DNA from: an uncultured Lachnospiraceae bacterium
GTDB lineage: Bacteria; Bacillota; Clostridia; Lachnospirales; Lachnospiraceae
NCBI GenBank assembly: GCA_902797565.1
Contig: CADBTO010000100.1
Span: 1 to 7,166 of the forward strand
Length of the DNA: 7,166 nucleotides
Reading direction: 5' to 3'
Part shown: positions 1 through 5,269 of the stretch, in pieces
Layout of the letters: each line of letters begins with the position of its first letter
How positions within the stretch are numbered: the first letter of the stretch is position 1
Notes under the pieces: generated by a model
Told to the model about the DNA's origin: nothing
Seen by the model: the letters and a program-made list of their open reading frames with translations, nothing else
The model's database searches: none
Translations under genes and position numbers: made by a program

Positions 1-1430
1 GCTTCATTGCCTGCCAGAAGCAGCCGGCCATCTGCATCCTTCCCACTGATGCCAAAACCTGCCTCTTCCCGGCAGCCTTCCACAGATGCCAGCGCCGTAG
101 ATACGCGGGCCGTCTGGCCTACGGCTGCGGCTGAACCGATGTCCTGGCCGCTGCCGCCTGCGGCTACGGCTGAACTGATGTCCTGGCCGCTGCCGCCTGC
201 GGCTACGGCTGAACTGATGTCCTGGCCGCTGCCGCCTGCGGCTGCGGATGCCTGGCCTGCGGCTGCGGCTGCACCGGCGTGCCCAACCTGCTCCGCGTAT
301 GCCTGCAGGATTGACCGCGCAATTGGATGGTTTGAGATCGCTTCCAGCCTTGCCGCTGTCTCAAGCAATTTTTCTTCCGGCACACCTTCCGCCGGTTCAA
401 GCCGCTGCACCGCAAACTCGCCCTTCGTCAGTGTACCCGTCTTATCAAAGACGATGGTTCCCATCTCCGCGATCATTTCCAGATAATTGCTGCCCTTGAC
501 AAGAATGCCATGCCGCGAAGCTGCCCCAATCCCGCCGAAAAAGCCAAGCGGCACGGAAATAACCAGCGCACAGGGGCAGGATACAATCAGGAACACACAG
601 GCGCGATGGATCCACTCCGCCCACTCCGGCCCATGACCCATCAGCATCCGTACCAGCGGCGGGCAGACTGCAAGCAGCGCTGCCCCGATCGTGACAACCG
701 GCGTATAGTATTTCGCAAATCGCGTGATGAAATTTTCCAGCCGCGCTTTCTTCGTACTGGCATTCTCTACCAAATCCAGAATCCTGGCCACTGTGGATTC
801 CTCATATTCTCGTGTGGCGCGGATCTTCAGCATCCCGCTTCCGTTGACGCAGCCGCTGATGACTTCGTCACCTGCCACTACCCGCCGCGGCACACTTTCT
901 CCGGTTAATGCCGAAGTATCCAGGAAAGATTCTCCTTCTTCCACAACGGCATCCAGCGGAATCTTTTCGCCCGGTTTCACGAGAAGCAATTCTCCCGGTT
1001 CCACTTCTTCCGGATCCACTTCCTCCACAGTCCCGTCATCCCATAGCTTGTTCGCGTATTCCGGTGCAATGGACATCATCTCCGTGATCGAAGCCCGGCT
1101 CCTGCCAACTGCGTAATCCTGAAATAGTTCCCCAATCTGGTAGAACAGCATAACTGCCAGCGCCTCGGAATATTCTCCCGTAGCAAATGCCGCAACCGTC
1201 GCTACGACCATCAGGAAATTCTCATCAAATACCTGCCCGTTCCTGATATTCTTTGCTGCCTTGACCAGTACATCATACGCAATCCCAAAATATGGCACCA
1301 GATACAGGCAAAGGCAAACCGGCGTGCCCAGTACTGCCAAAAAGCCCTTGTGCTCCGCAACGAGCAGCAGGATAAACGCCATCAGTACCACAATCACGCG
1401 GTACAGTCTCTTTTGCAGCTTCTTTGACAT
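1..1430 (-). CDS. Zn/Cd/Pb-type CPx heavy-metal P-type ATPase, 3' end cut by window edge
   Basis: Membrane pump that exports a soft divalent metal (Zn, Cd or Pb) using ATP. The ATG at 1430 starts MSKKLQKRLYRV and the frame is open to base 1, giving 476 codons. Visible in order: hydrophobic segments near residues 10-60 and 75-110; the actuator loop TGES (T176-S179, in LTGESVP); the metal-channel motif C285-P286-C287 in VSCPCALVIS; the phosphorylated aspartate D329 in DKTGT; the N-domain HP motif H368-P369 (SNHPIA); and the N-domain G-x-G motif G458-F459-G460. The P-domain hinge (GDG) and the last two membrane helices, which fix metal specificity, lie outside. There is no N-terminal HMA domain; one is encoded just upstream. 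HP to G-x-G spans 90 residues, against roughly 30 in well-studied CopA/ZntA proteins, because of an Ala/Gly/Ser-rich insertion with a 13-residue tandem repeat. It starts 11 bp after the HMA gene, with a G-rich SD overlapping that gene's stop. CadA/ZntA type is likely from the CPC motif and the linked SmtB-like regulator. Confidence 0.95.
   Translation of the reverse strand, partial: MSKKLQKRLYRVIVVLMAFILLLVAEHKGFLAVLGTPVCLCLYLVPYFGIAYDVLVKAAKNIRNGQVFDENFLMVVATVAAFATGEYSEALAVMLFYQIGELFQDYAVGRSRASITEMMSIAPEYANKLWDDGTVEEVDPEEVEPGELLLVKPGEKIPLDAVVEEGESFLDTSALTGESVPRRVVAGDEVISGCVNGSGMLKIRATREYEESTVARILDLVENASTKKARLENFITRFAKYYTPVVTIGAALLAVCPPLVRMLMGHGPEWAEWIHRACVFLIVSCPCALVISVPLGFFGGIGAASRHGILVKGSNYLEMIAEMGTIVFDKTGTLTKGEFAVQRLEPAEGVPEEKLLETAARLEAISNHPIARSILQAYAEQVGHAGAAAAAGQASAAAGGSGQDISSAVAAGGSGQDISSAVAAGGSGQDIGSAAAVGQTARVSTALASVEGCREEAGFGISGKDADGRLLLAGNE
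130..246. repeat. 39-bp in-frame tandem repeat, three copies, inside the ATPase gene
   Basis: Three adjacent 39-bp units at 130-168, 169-207 and 208-246 differ at only a few bases. On the coding (minus) strand each unit encodes 13 residues, AAGGSGQDISSAV, covering about residues 396-434 of the metal ATPase. Because 39 is a multiple of three, copy changes keep the reading frame. The surrounding sequence (about 247-275) is a simpler GC-rich Ala/Gly stretch that looks like older, degraded repeat. Confidence 0.95.
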
Positions 1431-1441
1431 GTTACCGCCCC

Positions 1442-1657
1442 CTAACTCTCCACTTCACAGTCAAGCTCGACCTTCTTCATCGCCGCCACCGCCTGCTCCA
1501 GGATCTCACGGAAACGCGCGTCGTCCGCATCCAGCATAAACTTCTGTGTCAGGAAGTTCACGGATGCGTCCCGCACGCCGTCGATCTTTTTCACTGCTTC
1601 TTCCATTTTTGCTGCGCAGTTCGCGCAATCCACTTCGCATTTGAATTTCTTTTTCAT
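1442..1657 (-). CDS. Stand-alone HMA-domain metal-binding protein (71 aa)
   Basis: Small cytoplasmic heavy-metal-associated domain protein that probably binds the ATPase's substrate and either delivers or buffers it. The 71 residues form one ferredoxin-like HMA fold: the metal loop is DCANC (C11 and C14) followed by AAKMEEAVKKIDGV, then a beta strand ASVNF and a C-terminal helix and strand. The aspartate before the first Cys resembles the DCxxC loop of ZntA, known to suit Zn/Cd/Pb. Two further cysteines (C7 and C67 near the C-terminus) could add ligands. The start at 1657 is chosen because AAGGAGGAG sits 8 bases upstream. The same frame stays open upstream to 1831, but that stretch crosses hairpin spacer and the arsR 3' end. 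The ATPase gene follows after 11 bp, so the two are translationally close. It acts as the detached N-terminal domain of the pump. Confidence 0.9.
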   Translation of the reverse strand: MKKKFKCEVDCANCAAKMEEAVKKIDGVRDASVNFLTQKFMLDADDARFREILEQAVAAMKKVELDCEVES

Positions 1658-1664
1658 GGGAAAA

Positions 1665-1673
1665 CTCCTCCTT
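1665..1673 (-). promoter_or_regulatory. Ribosome binding site of the HMA gene
   Basis: AAGGAGGAG on the minus strand lies 7-8 bases before the ATG at 1657. It decides this start over the longer open frame reaching 1831. Confidence 0.85.
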
Positions 1674-1700
1674 CGCTTTTTTTCTTCGCTGCTGCGATTC

Positions 1701-1725
1701 CATTCGCCAGGCTCGCTGGCGAATG
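1701..1725. repeat. Perfect 10-bp inverted repeat with 5-nt loop
   Basis: CATTCGCCAG, loop GCTCG, CTGGCGAATG. It lies in the transcribed spacer between the repressor and HMA genes. No T-tract follows on either strand, so it is unlikely to be a full terminator. It could stabilise or process the mRNA or be part of an interspersed palindromic repeat. Confidence 0.85.
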
Positions 1726-1753
1726 AAACCGCTCCTGTGACTGCGTGAGGATC

Positions 1754-1768
1754 CGCCGCTCTGCGGCG
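1754..1768. repeat. Perfect 6-bp inverted repeat with 3-nt loop
   Basis: CGCCGC, loop TCT, GCGGCG, in the same arsR-HMA spacer and about 30 bp from the 10-bp palindrome. It has no T-run. Its context (CTGCG..GG.ATCC then a GC hairpin with a pyrimidine loop) resembles the glmS downstream hairpin at 4180-4194. Confidence 0.7.
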
Positions 1769-1799
1769 TTCCTCCCTCCGTCCGACGTTGCCCTTCTTT

Positions 1800-2105
1800 T
1801 CACTCCTGCACATGTTCCAGTCCTTGGCCAATGATTGTCTTCACATGGTCATCCGCCAGAGAGTAGATCATCTGCTTGCCCTGCCGCCTCGCTTCCACCA
1901 GTTTGCCGCCCTTCAGAAGCCGGAGCTGGTGGGACACGGCGGACTGCGTCATTCCCAAAAGATCTGCCAGATCGCCCACGCTCATCTCACAGATCATCAG
2001 CGCGCTCAGAATCTGGATTCGGGTGGAATCCCCGAACATCTTGAACAATTCCGCCGTATCATAGAGCAGGCAGGCATCGGGCATTTGATCCCTTATGTTT
2101 TGCAT
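1800..2105 (-). CDS. ArsR/SmtB-family zinc-responsive transcriptional repressor (101 aa)
   Basis: Winged-helix repressor that should bind the operator at 2131-2150 and leave it when metal is bound, controlling itself, the HMA protein and the ATPase. The helix-turn-helix is clear at about residues 42-65 (SVGDLADLLGMTQSAVSHQLRLLK), followed by the wing (LVEARRQGKQMIYSL). The C-terminal helix has D85-x-H87, H98 and E101, exactly the spacing of the alpha5 zinc site of SmtB (D-x-H, +11 H, +3 E). The alpha3N CxC pair of CadC/ArsR sensors (ELCVCD) is absent; the equivalent segment reads EMSVGD. Zn, or Co/Ni, sensing is therefore favoured over As or CadC-type Cd/Pb sensing. The start at 2105 (MQNIRDQ) is preferred over the upstream ATG at 2132: AAAGGAG precedes it by about 8 bases, while the 2132 ATG has no SD and lies inside the operator. 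This is the first gene of the operon. Confidence 0.93.
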   Translation of the reverse strand: MQNIRDQMPDACLLYDTAELFKMFGDSTRIQILSALMICEMSVGDLADLLGMTQSAVSHQLRLLKGGKLVEARRQGKQMIYSLADDHVKTIIGQGLEHVQE

Positions 2106-2113
2106 GTTTCTCA

Positions 2114-2120
2114 CTCCTTT
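2114..2120 (-). promoter_or_regulatory. Ribosome binding site fixing the arsR start
   Basis: AAAGGAG on the minus strand, about 8 bases before the ATG at 2105. The alternative ATG at 2132 is preceded only by operator sequence with no SD. Confidence 0.85.
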
Positions 2121-2130
2121 TTTGTTTTTC

Positions 2131-2150
2131 ATTTGAATAATTGTTCATAT
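2131..2150. promoter_or_regulatory. ArsR/SmtB-type operator (imperfect palindrome)
   Basis: The half-sites ATTTGAATAA and TTGTTCATAT (reverse complement ATATGAACAA) agree at 8 of 10 positions. They match the TGAAYA..TGTTCA core known for SmtB/CzrA/ZiaR operators. It covers the predicted transcription start of the metal operon, just downstream of its -10 box, which suits repression by blocking polymerase. Confidence 0.85.
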
Positions 2151-2153
2151 GAG

Positions 2154-2181
2154 ATTCTATCACTATATTTTTAAATGTCAA
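2154..2181 (-). promoter_or_regulatory. Sigma-A promoter of the metal resistance operon
   Basis: On the minus strand: -35 TTGACA at 2181-2176 (perfect consensus), 16-bp spacer, -10 TAGAAT at 2159-2154 preceded by TGA (extended -10). Predicted start is near 2147, within the ArsR operator. Confidence 0.85.
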
Positions 2182-2188
2182 GCACAAT

Positions 2189-2217
2189 TTGCATTTTTTT
2201 TCAAAAAATGTTATACT
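2189..2217 (+). promoter_or_regulatory. Sigma-A promoter of glmS
   Basis: -35 TTGCAT at 2189-2194, 17-bp spacer rich in T and A, -10 TATACT at 2212-2217 preceded by TGT (extended -10). Predicted start is near 2224, so the leader is about 62 nt. Its -35 box is only 7 bp from the -35 box of the divergent metal operon promoter. Confidence 0.8.
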
Positions 2218-2238
2218 GCCCGCAGATTTGCATGAAAA

Positions 2239-2255
2239 CGGGCATATAACGCCCG
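2239..2255 (+). promoter_or_regulatory. Small hairpin in the glmS 5' leader
   Basis: CGGGC, 7-nt loop ATATAAC, GCCCG. An upstream GCCCG copy (2218-2222) could compete for pairing but sits at or before the predicted transcription start. No T-run follows, and the leader is too short for a glmS ribozyme. Function is unknown; possibly 5' end stability. Confidence 0.4.
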
Positions 2256-2285
2256 AAGCAAGAAAATCAAAGGAGAAAAAAGATT

Positions 2286-4106
2286 ATGTGCGGAATCATC
2301 GGATTTACCGGAAAACGGCGGGCGCAGGAGATCCTGCTGAACGGGCTGGCGCGGCTCGAATACCGCGGCTATGACAGCGCCGGCATTGCCTATTTCAGGG
2401 ATGACCAGGCCCACGTTTCCATCCGCAAGACGGCTGGAAAGGTCCACGACCTGCGTGCTGTCTGTGACAAAGACAACGAGTCCCACTGCGGAATCGGACA
2501 TACCAGGTGGGCAACGCACGGCGGTGTTTCCACAGCAAATGCCCATCCCCACCGGATCGGAAAAGTATCCCTGATCCACAACGGCATCATCGAAAACTAC
2601 CATGAATTATGCAGTAAATATGACCTGACCAGTACACTGATGTCCGAAACGGATACAGAAGTAGCTGCAGCACTGTTCAACAAACTCTATGACGGCGATC
2701 CCATCGCCTGTATCAAGAAAGCAACGCCGCTTTTCGTTGGCTCGTTTGCATTCTGCATCCTCTTTTCCGACCATCCGGGAGAGATCTTTGCCATCCGGAA
2801 TGTCAGCCCTATGGTTGCCACCTATGCCGAAGGCGACGGCGCGTTCATCGCATCCGACTTGACAGCATTTATCGACTATTCAAAGAATTACTTTATTGTA
2901 CCAGAGTACCAGATCCTTCATATGACCAAAGACGGGATTGACCTCCAGGATCTGAATGGGAAGCCCCAGGAAATCACATACCTTTCCGTGGATTGGGATG
3001 TGACGGCGGCAGAAAAAGAAGGCTATGCCCACTATATGATCAAGGAAATCCACGAACAGCCCCAGGCCATCCACCGCACGATTGACGCGCGGATCAAGGA
3101 CTCCCTGCCGTATTTTGAAGATGACGGGATTCCGGATTCCTTATTCTCCGATGTCTCGGATATTACGATTATTGCCTGCGGTACAGCAATGTATGCAGGG
3201 ATGGTGGGCAAGACTCTGATGCAGAACAAATTCGGCATCGGCGTAAACGTCGTGGTTGCATCGGAATTCCGTTACGAGCGGCCCGTCATCTCGGAACACA
3301 CGCTGGTCATTGCAGTTTCCCAGTCCGGCGAAACAATCGACACCCTCGAAGCGCTGTGGCTGGCAAAGAAACACACGGAAAAGACCCTCGCCGTCGTAAA
3401 TGTCAAAGGTTCCACGATTGCGCGGGAATCCCATTATGTCTTCTACACCCACGCCGGCCCGGAGATCGCTGTTGCAAGCACGAAAGCCTATTCGGTACAG
3501 GTGGCGTCGATGTACCTGCTTGCCGCAAAACTCGGACTGGTGCTGGGCAAAACCAGTGAGGACGCCGTGAAAGAATTTCTGGATGGCCTGCGCTGCGTCC
3601 CGGACCTGATCGAGAAGACGCTCTCGCTCGAATCCCGTGCATCTGCGCTCACAAAACGGATGATCAACGCGGAGCACGCGTTCTATATCGGGCGCGGGCT
3701 GGATTATACACTTTCTATGGAAGGCGCGCTTAAACTTAAGGAGATCTCGTATATTCATGCAGAGGCATATGCCGCAGGAGAACTCAAACACGGTACGATC
3801 GCACTGGTCAGCGAAGGCGTACCGGTCATTGCCGTTGCCACGCAATCCGGCGTATACAGCAAGGTCATCTCGAATATCCGTGAAGTCAAAGCGCGCGGCG
3901 CGTATGTCATCCTGATCAGCAAAGACCGGAAGATCTCAGACAAGTCGATCTGCGACATCCATCTTTCCATCCCGGATGTCCGTGACGAGCTGGCTGTCTT
4001 CCCGTCCGTGGTCATCTGCCAGCTGATCGCGTACTACGCGTCGATCGGCAGGGGCATCAACCCGGACCAGCCGCGGAATTTGGCGAAATCTGTGACGGTA
4101 GAATAA
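2286..4106 (+). CDS. glmS: Glutamine--fructose-6-phosphate aminotransferase (glucosamine-6-phosphate synthase)
   Basis: Makes glucosamine-6-phosphate from fructose-6-phosphate and glutamine in the cytoplasm, the first step toward UDP-GlcNAc for peptidoglycan and teichoic acids. It is 606 residues, against 608 in the E. coli enzyme. The N-terminal class II glutaminase domain begins MCGIIGF; C2 becomes the N-terminal nucleophile after Met removal. R74-W-A-T-H-G-G80 and the HNGIIEN stretch at about 98-104 form its active site. Two SIS sugar-phosphate domains follow: CGTAMYAG from C298, the phosphate loop SQSGET at S345-T350, and EAYAAGELKHG in the second. The C-terminal tail PRNLAKSVTVE carries K601, which forms the Schiff base with the sugar in the family. 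The start is supported by AAAGGAG 10 bases upstream and by the obligatory Met-Cys. Monocistronic: own promoter to the left, terminators to the right. No feature of the glmS ribozyme used by many Firmicutes is seen, so feedback control may differ. Confidence 0.99.
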   Translation: MCGIIGFTGKRRAQEILLNGLARLEYRGYDSAGIAYFRDDQAHVSIRKTAGKVHDLRAVCDKDNESHCGIGHTRWATHGGVSTANAHPHRIGKVSLIHNGIIENYHELCSKYDLTSTLMSETDTEVAAALFNKLYDGDPIACIKKATPLFVGSFAFCILFSDHPGEIFAIRNVSPMVATYAEGDGAFIASDLTAFIDYSKNYFIVPEYQILHMTKDGIDLQDLNGKPQEITYLSVDWDVTAAEKEGYAHYMIKEIHEQPQAIHRTIDARIKDSLPYFEDDGIPDSLFSDVSDITIIACGTAMYAGMVGKTLMQNKFGIGVNVVVASEFRYERPVISEHTLVIAVSQSGETIDTLEALWLAKKHTEKTLAVVNVKGSTIARESHYVFYTHAGPEIAVASTKAYSVQVASMYLLAAKLGLVLGKTSEDAVKEFLDGLRCVPDLIEKTLSLESRASALTKRMINAEHAFYIGRGLDYTLSMEGALKLKEISYIHAEAYAAGELKHGTIALVSEGVPVIAVATQSGVYSKVISNIREVKARGAYVILISKDRKISDKSICDIHLSIPDVRDELAVFPSVVICQLIAYYASIGRGINPDQPRNLAKSVTVE

Positions 4107-4179
4107 TTTCCTTACAATCCGGTTGCTCAAAATCGGGTATACGGGGGTGCGAAGCCATCTACTCGCTGCGCGGGGTATC

Positions 4180-4200
4180 CCCGGCTTTGCCGGGATTTTT
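4180..4200 (+). terminator. Rho-independent terminator of glmS
   Basis: Stem CCCGGC/GCCGGG with a TTT loop (4180-4194), then A and five T's (4196-4200), 73 bases after the glmS stop. A competing GGGG-TAT-CCCC pairing overlaps its left arm. Confidence 0.8.
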
Positions 4201-4203
4201 CAC

Positions 4204-4219
4204 TGCGCCGCCAGGCGCA
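4204..4219. repeat. Small inverted repeat between the two terminators
   Basis: TGCGCC, loop GCCA, GGCGCA: a perfect 6-bp stem immediately downstream of the glmS terminator. It has no T-run. It may form a composite palindromic element together with 4171-4200. Confidence 0.6.
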
Positions 4220-4227
4220 CCACCATG

Positions 4228-4273
4228 AAAAAGGGGGGCGTACCAAAACGGTACATCCCCCTGCTTGTTTTTT
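4228..4273. terminator. Bidirectional terminator between glmS and the convergent secreted-protein gene
   Basis: Arms at 4233-4244 and 4250-4261 form a 12-position stem with one C-A mismatch and one G-T wobble, around loop AAAAC. On the minus strand it is followed by five T's (complement of 4228-4232), ideal for the gene ending at 4281. On the plus strand it is followed by TGCTTG and six T's (4268-4273), giving glmS a second stop. Confidence 0.85.
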
Positions 4274-4280
4274 GTCTTCC

Positions 4281-4742
4281 CTATGAGTATGTCACAACCA
4301 CTTTCACCAACTTCCCGCTTTTCATAACCAGCGAAACACCCGCTTCCCACTGGTCCTTCTTCGCAGAAGCGATATCCTTCTTTAATTTTTCCAGAGAATA
4401 TTCGTCCTTGTGGGCCGCCACCACATCTGTCTCGATGTACTTCATATTCTTTGACATTTTCAGGACAAGCCGATCCTTATCCACTTCCTTGCCGTCAAAA
4501 TACAGCCCGTACTTGTTCTTGTTCGATGTCTTCCCGATTTTTCCGTTCTTTCGCATCCGGATGATGAACTCACCATCCTTCTCACGTACAGCCGCAATCT
4601 GTGTGAGCGTAGTGGTATAGGCATACACCTTGTTCTTCGCTTCTGCCATCTGACCCACAGGGCAAAGTGCCAGCACAAGTGCCAGCACCAATAGAAAGCC
4701 TGCGGTTTTCCCGGCAAACGAAAATCCATAATTTTTCTTCAT
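4281..4742 (-). CDS. Small secreted protein of unknown function (153 aa)
   Basis: I do not recognise this family. The N-terminus is a clear Sec signal peptide: positive MKKNYGFSFAGK, a hydrophobic core GFLLVLALVLALCPVG (about 15-30), and a signal peptidase I site AEA-KN after residue 35. C27 sits in LALC, which is not a good lipobox (Leu at -1), so a free secreted protein is more likely than a lipoprotein. The mature part is about 118 residues, lysine-rich and without cysteine. It has alternating short beta-like stretches (KVYAYTTTLTQIAAV, EFIIRMRKNG, YGLYFDG) and one charged helix (EYSLEKLKKDIASAKKDQWEAG), ending in a beta-like VSLVMKSGKLVKVVVTYS. The start is supported by AAGGAGGT about 9 bases upstream. 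It is a single gene closed by a strong terminator directly downstream. It could be a cell-surface or matrix protein; nothing in the neighbours says which. Confidence 0.85.
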   Translation of the reverse strand: MKKNYGFSFAGKTAGFLLVLALVLALCPVGQMAEAKNKVYAYTTTLTQIAAVREKDGEFIIRMRKNGKIGKTSNKNKYGLYFDGKEVDKDRLVLKMSKNMKYIETDVVAAHKDEYSLEKLKKDIASAKKDQWEAGVSLVMKSGKLVKVVVTYS

Positions 4743-4751
4743 ACTCTGATA

Positions 4752-4759
4752 ACCTCCTT
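4752..4759 (-). promoter_or_regulatory. Ribosome binding site of the secreted-protein gene
   Basis: AAGGAGGT on the minus strand, a full match to the 16S anti-SD, 9 bases before the ATG at 4742. It predicts high translation. Confidence 0.85.
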
Positions 4760-4789
4760 CCGAGCGATTCGAATTATCGATGTGTCCGA

Positions 4790-4817
4790 TTTATATATAC
4801 ACAATCCTTATTTGGAA
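4790..4817 (-). promoter_or_regulatory. Possible promoter of the secreted-protein gene
   Basis: Minus strand: -10 TATAAA at 4795-4790, 16-bp spacer, weak -35 TTCCAA at 4817-4812. The AT-rich tract allows other registers, so this is tentative. Confidence 0.35.
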
Positions 4818-4898
4818 CGTAGCTATTCTACATCAAAGCGTTTTGTTTTTCCAGTTTTATCTGCTTTTTCTTTGGAGACTGTGTATAGCGAACAAAGC

Positions 4899-4927
4899 TT
4901 GACATTGCCACATTTTTTCCATACAAT
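4899..4927 (+). promoter_or_regulatory. Sigma-A promoter in front of the Septu remnant
   Basis: -35 TTGACA at 4899-4904 (perfect), 17-bp spacer, -10 TACAAT at 4922-4927. Predicted start is near 4934, 45 bases before the ATG at 4979. The promoter seems intact although the genes it serves are broken. Confidence 0.8.
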
Positions 4928-4978
4928 GATCGTATCGTTATCCATTATGGTGCAAAGCAATTTTTTGAAAGGGAAAAA

Positions 4979-5269
4979 ATGTACTTAAAAAATATATTCA
5001 TACAGAATTTTCGAAAAATAGAGCAAATTGAACTTACATTCCAACCCGGCATTAACCTTCTAATCGGCGATAACGGCGCCGGAAAAACCTCCATCCTGTC
5101 CGGAATCTCCTTATTACTGTCTGGACTATTTTCATCCACCAAAGATGTCCCCGCGAAAGGGGTTCTGCAGCAAGACATCCGCTTTACATTAGAACGACAA
5201 GGGGATATAAGCCAACCATCCGGGAATATCTGCTGGAAGAACAACATTATTTATGTGCCTACTGTATGA
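4979..5269 (+). pseudogene. ptuA: Truncated PtuA-like AAA ATPase (Septu defence), N-terminal fragment
   Basis: The first about 75 residues are a classic RecF/SMC-type ATPase N-terminus: MYLKNIFIQNFRKIEQ, then INLLIG, then the Walker A motif G30-DNGAG-K36-T37. After about position 5200 the frame no longer encodes ATPase: the last roughly 20 residues before the stop at 5269 are an out-of-frame reading of the HNH nuclease gene that follows. Walker B, the signature motif and everything else of a normal ATPase of several hundred residues are missing. The identity as PtuA is an inference from its position directly in front of a PtuB-like HNH gene, the known Septu order; by itself it could be any OLD/RecF-like ATPase. 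GAAAGGG lies a few bases upstream of the ATG as a modest SD. A 96-residue peptide could still be made, but it would not be a working ATPase. Confidence 0.75.

Noticed and set aside
130..246. CRISPR-like array
   Set aside because: Units are directly adjacent without spacers and are in frame within a coding sequence.
7..908. Long plus-strand open frames opposite the ATPase (159, 83 and 132 codons)
   Set aside because: They are antisense shadows of a strongly supported ATPase frame; their Pro/Ala/Ser-rich repeats come from the 39-bp tandem repeat and there is no SD or domain.
1658..1831. N-terminal extension of the HMA protein to 129 aa
   Set aside because: The frame is open only by composition, crosses two hairpins and overlaps the arsR 3' end; the strong SD is at 1665-1673, just before the ATG at 1657.
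2218..2285. glmS ribozyme/riboswitch upstream of glmS; the bases near 2244-2258 (ATATAACGCCCGAAGCA) look a little like the ribozyme 5' end
   Set aside because: Only about 62 nt separate the predicted start and the ATG, whereas the ribozyme needs well over 100 nt with several conserved pairings; none of the core helices can be drawn. The similarity is probably chance, though it could be a relic.
3141..3845. 234-codon minus-strand open frame inside glmS
   Set aside because: Antisense shadow of a conserved enzyme; no recognisable motif and no promoter or SD.
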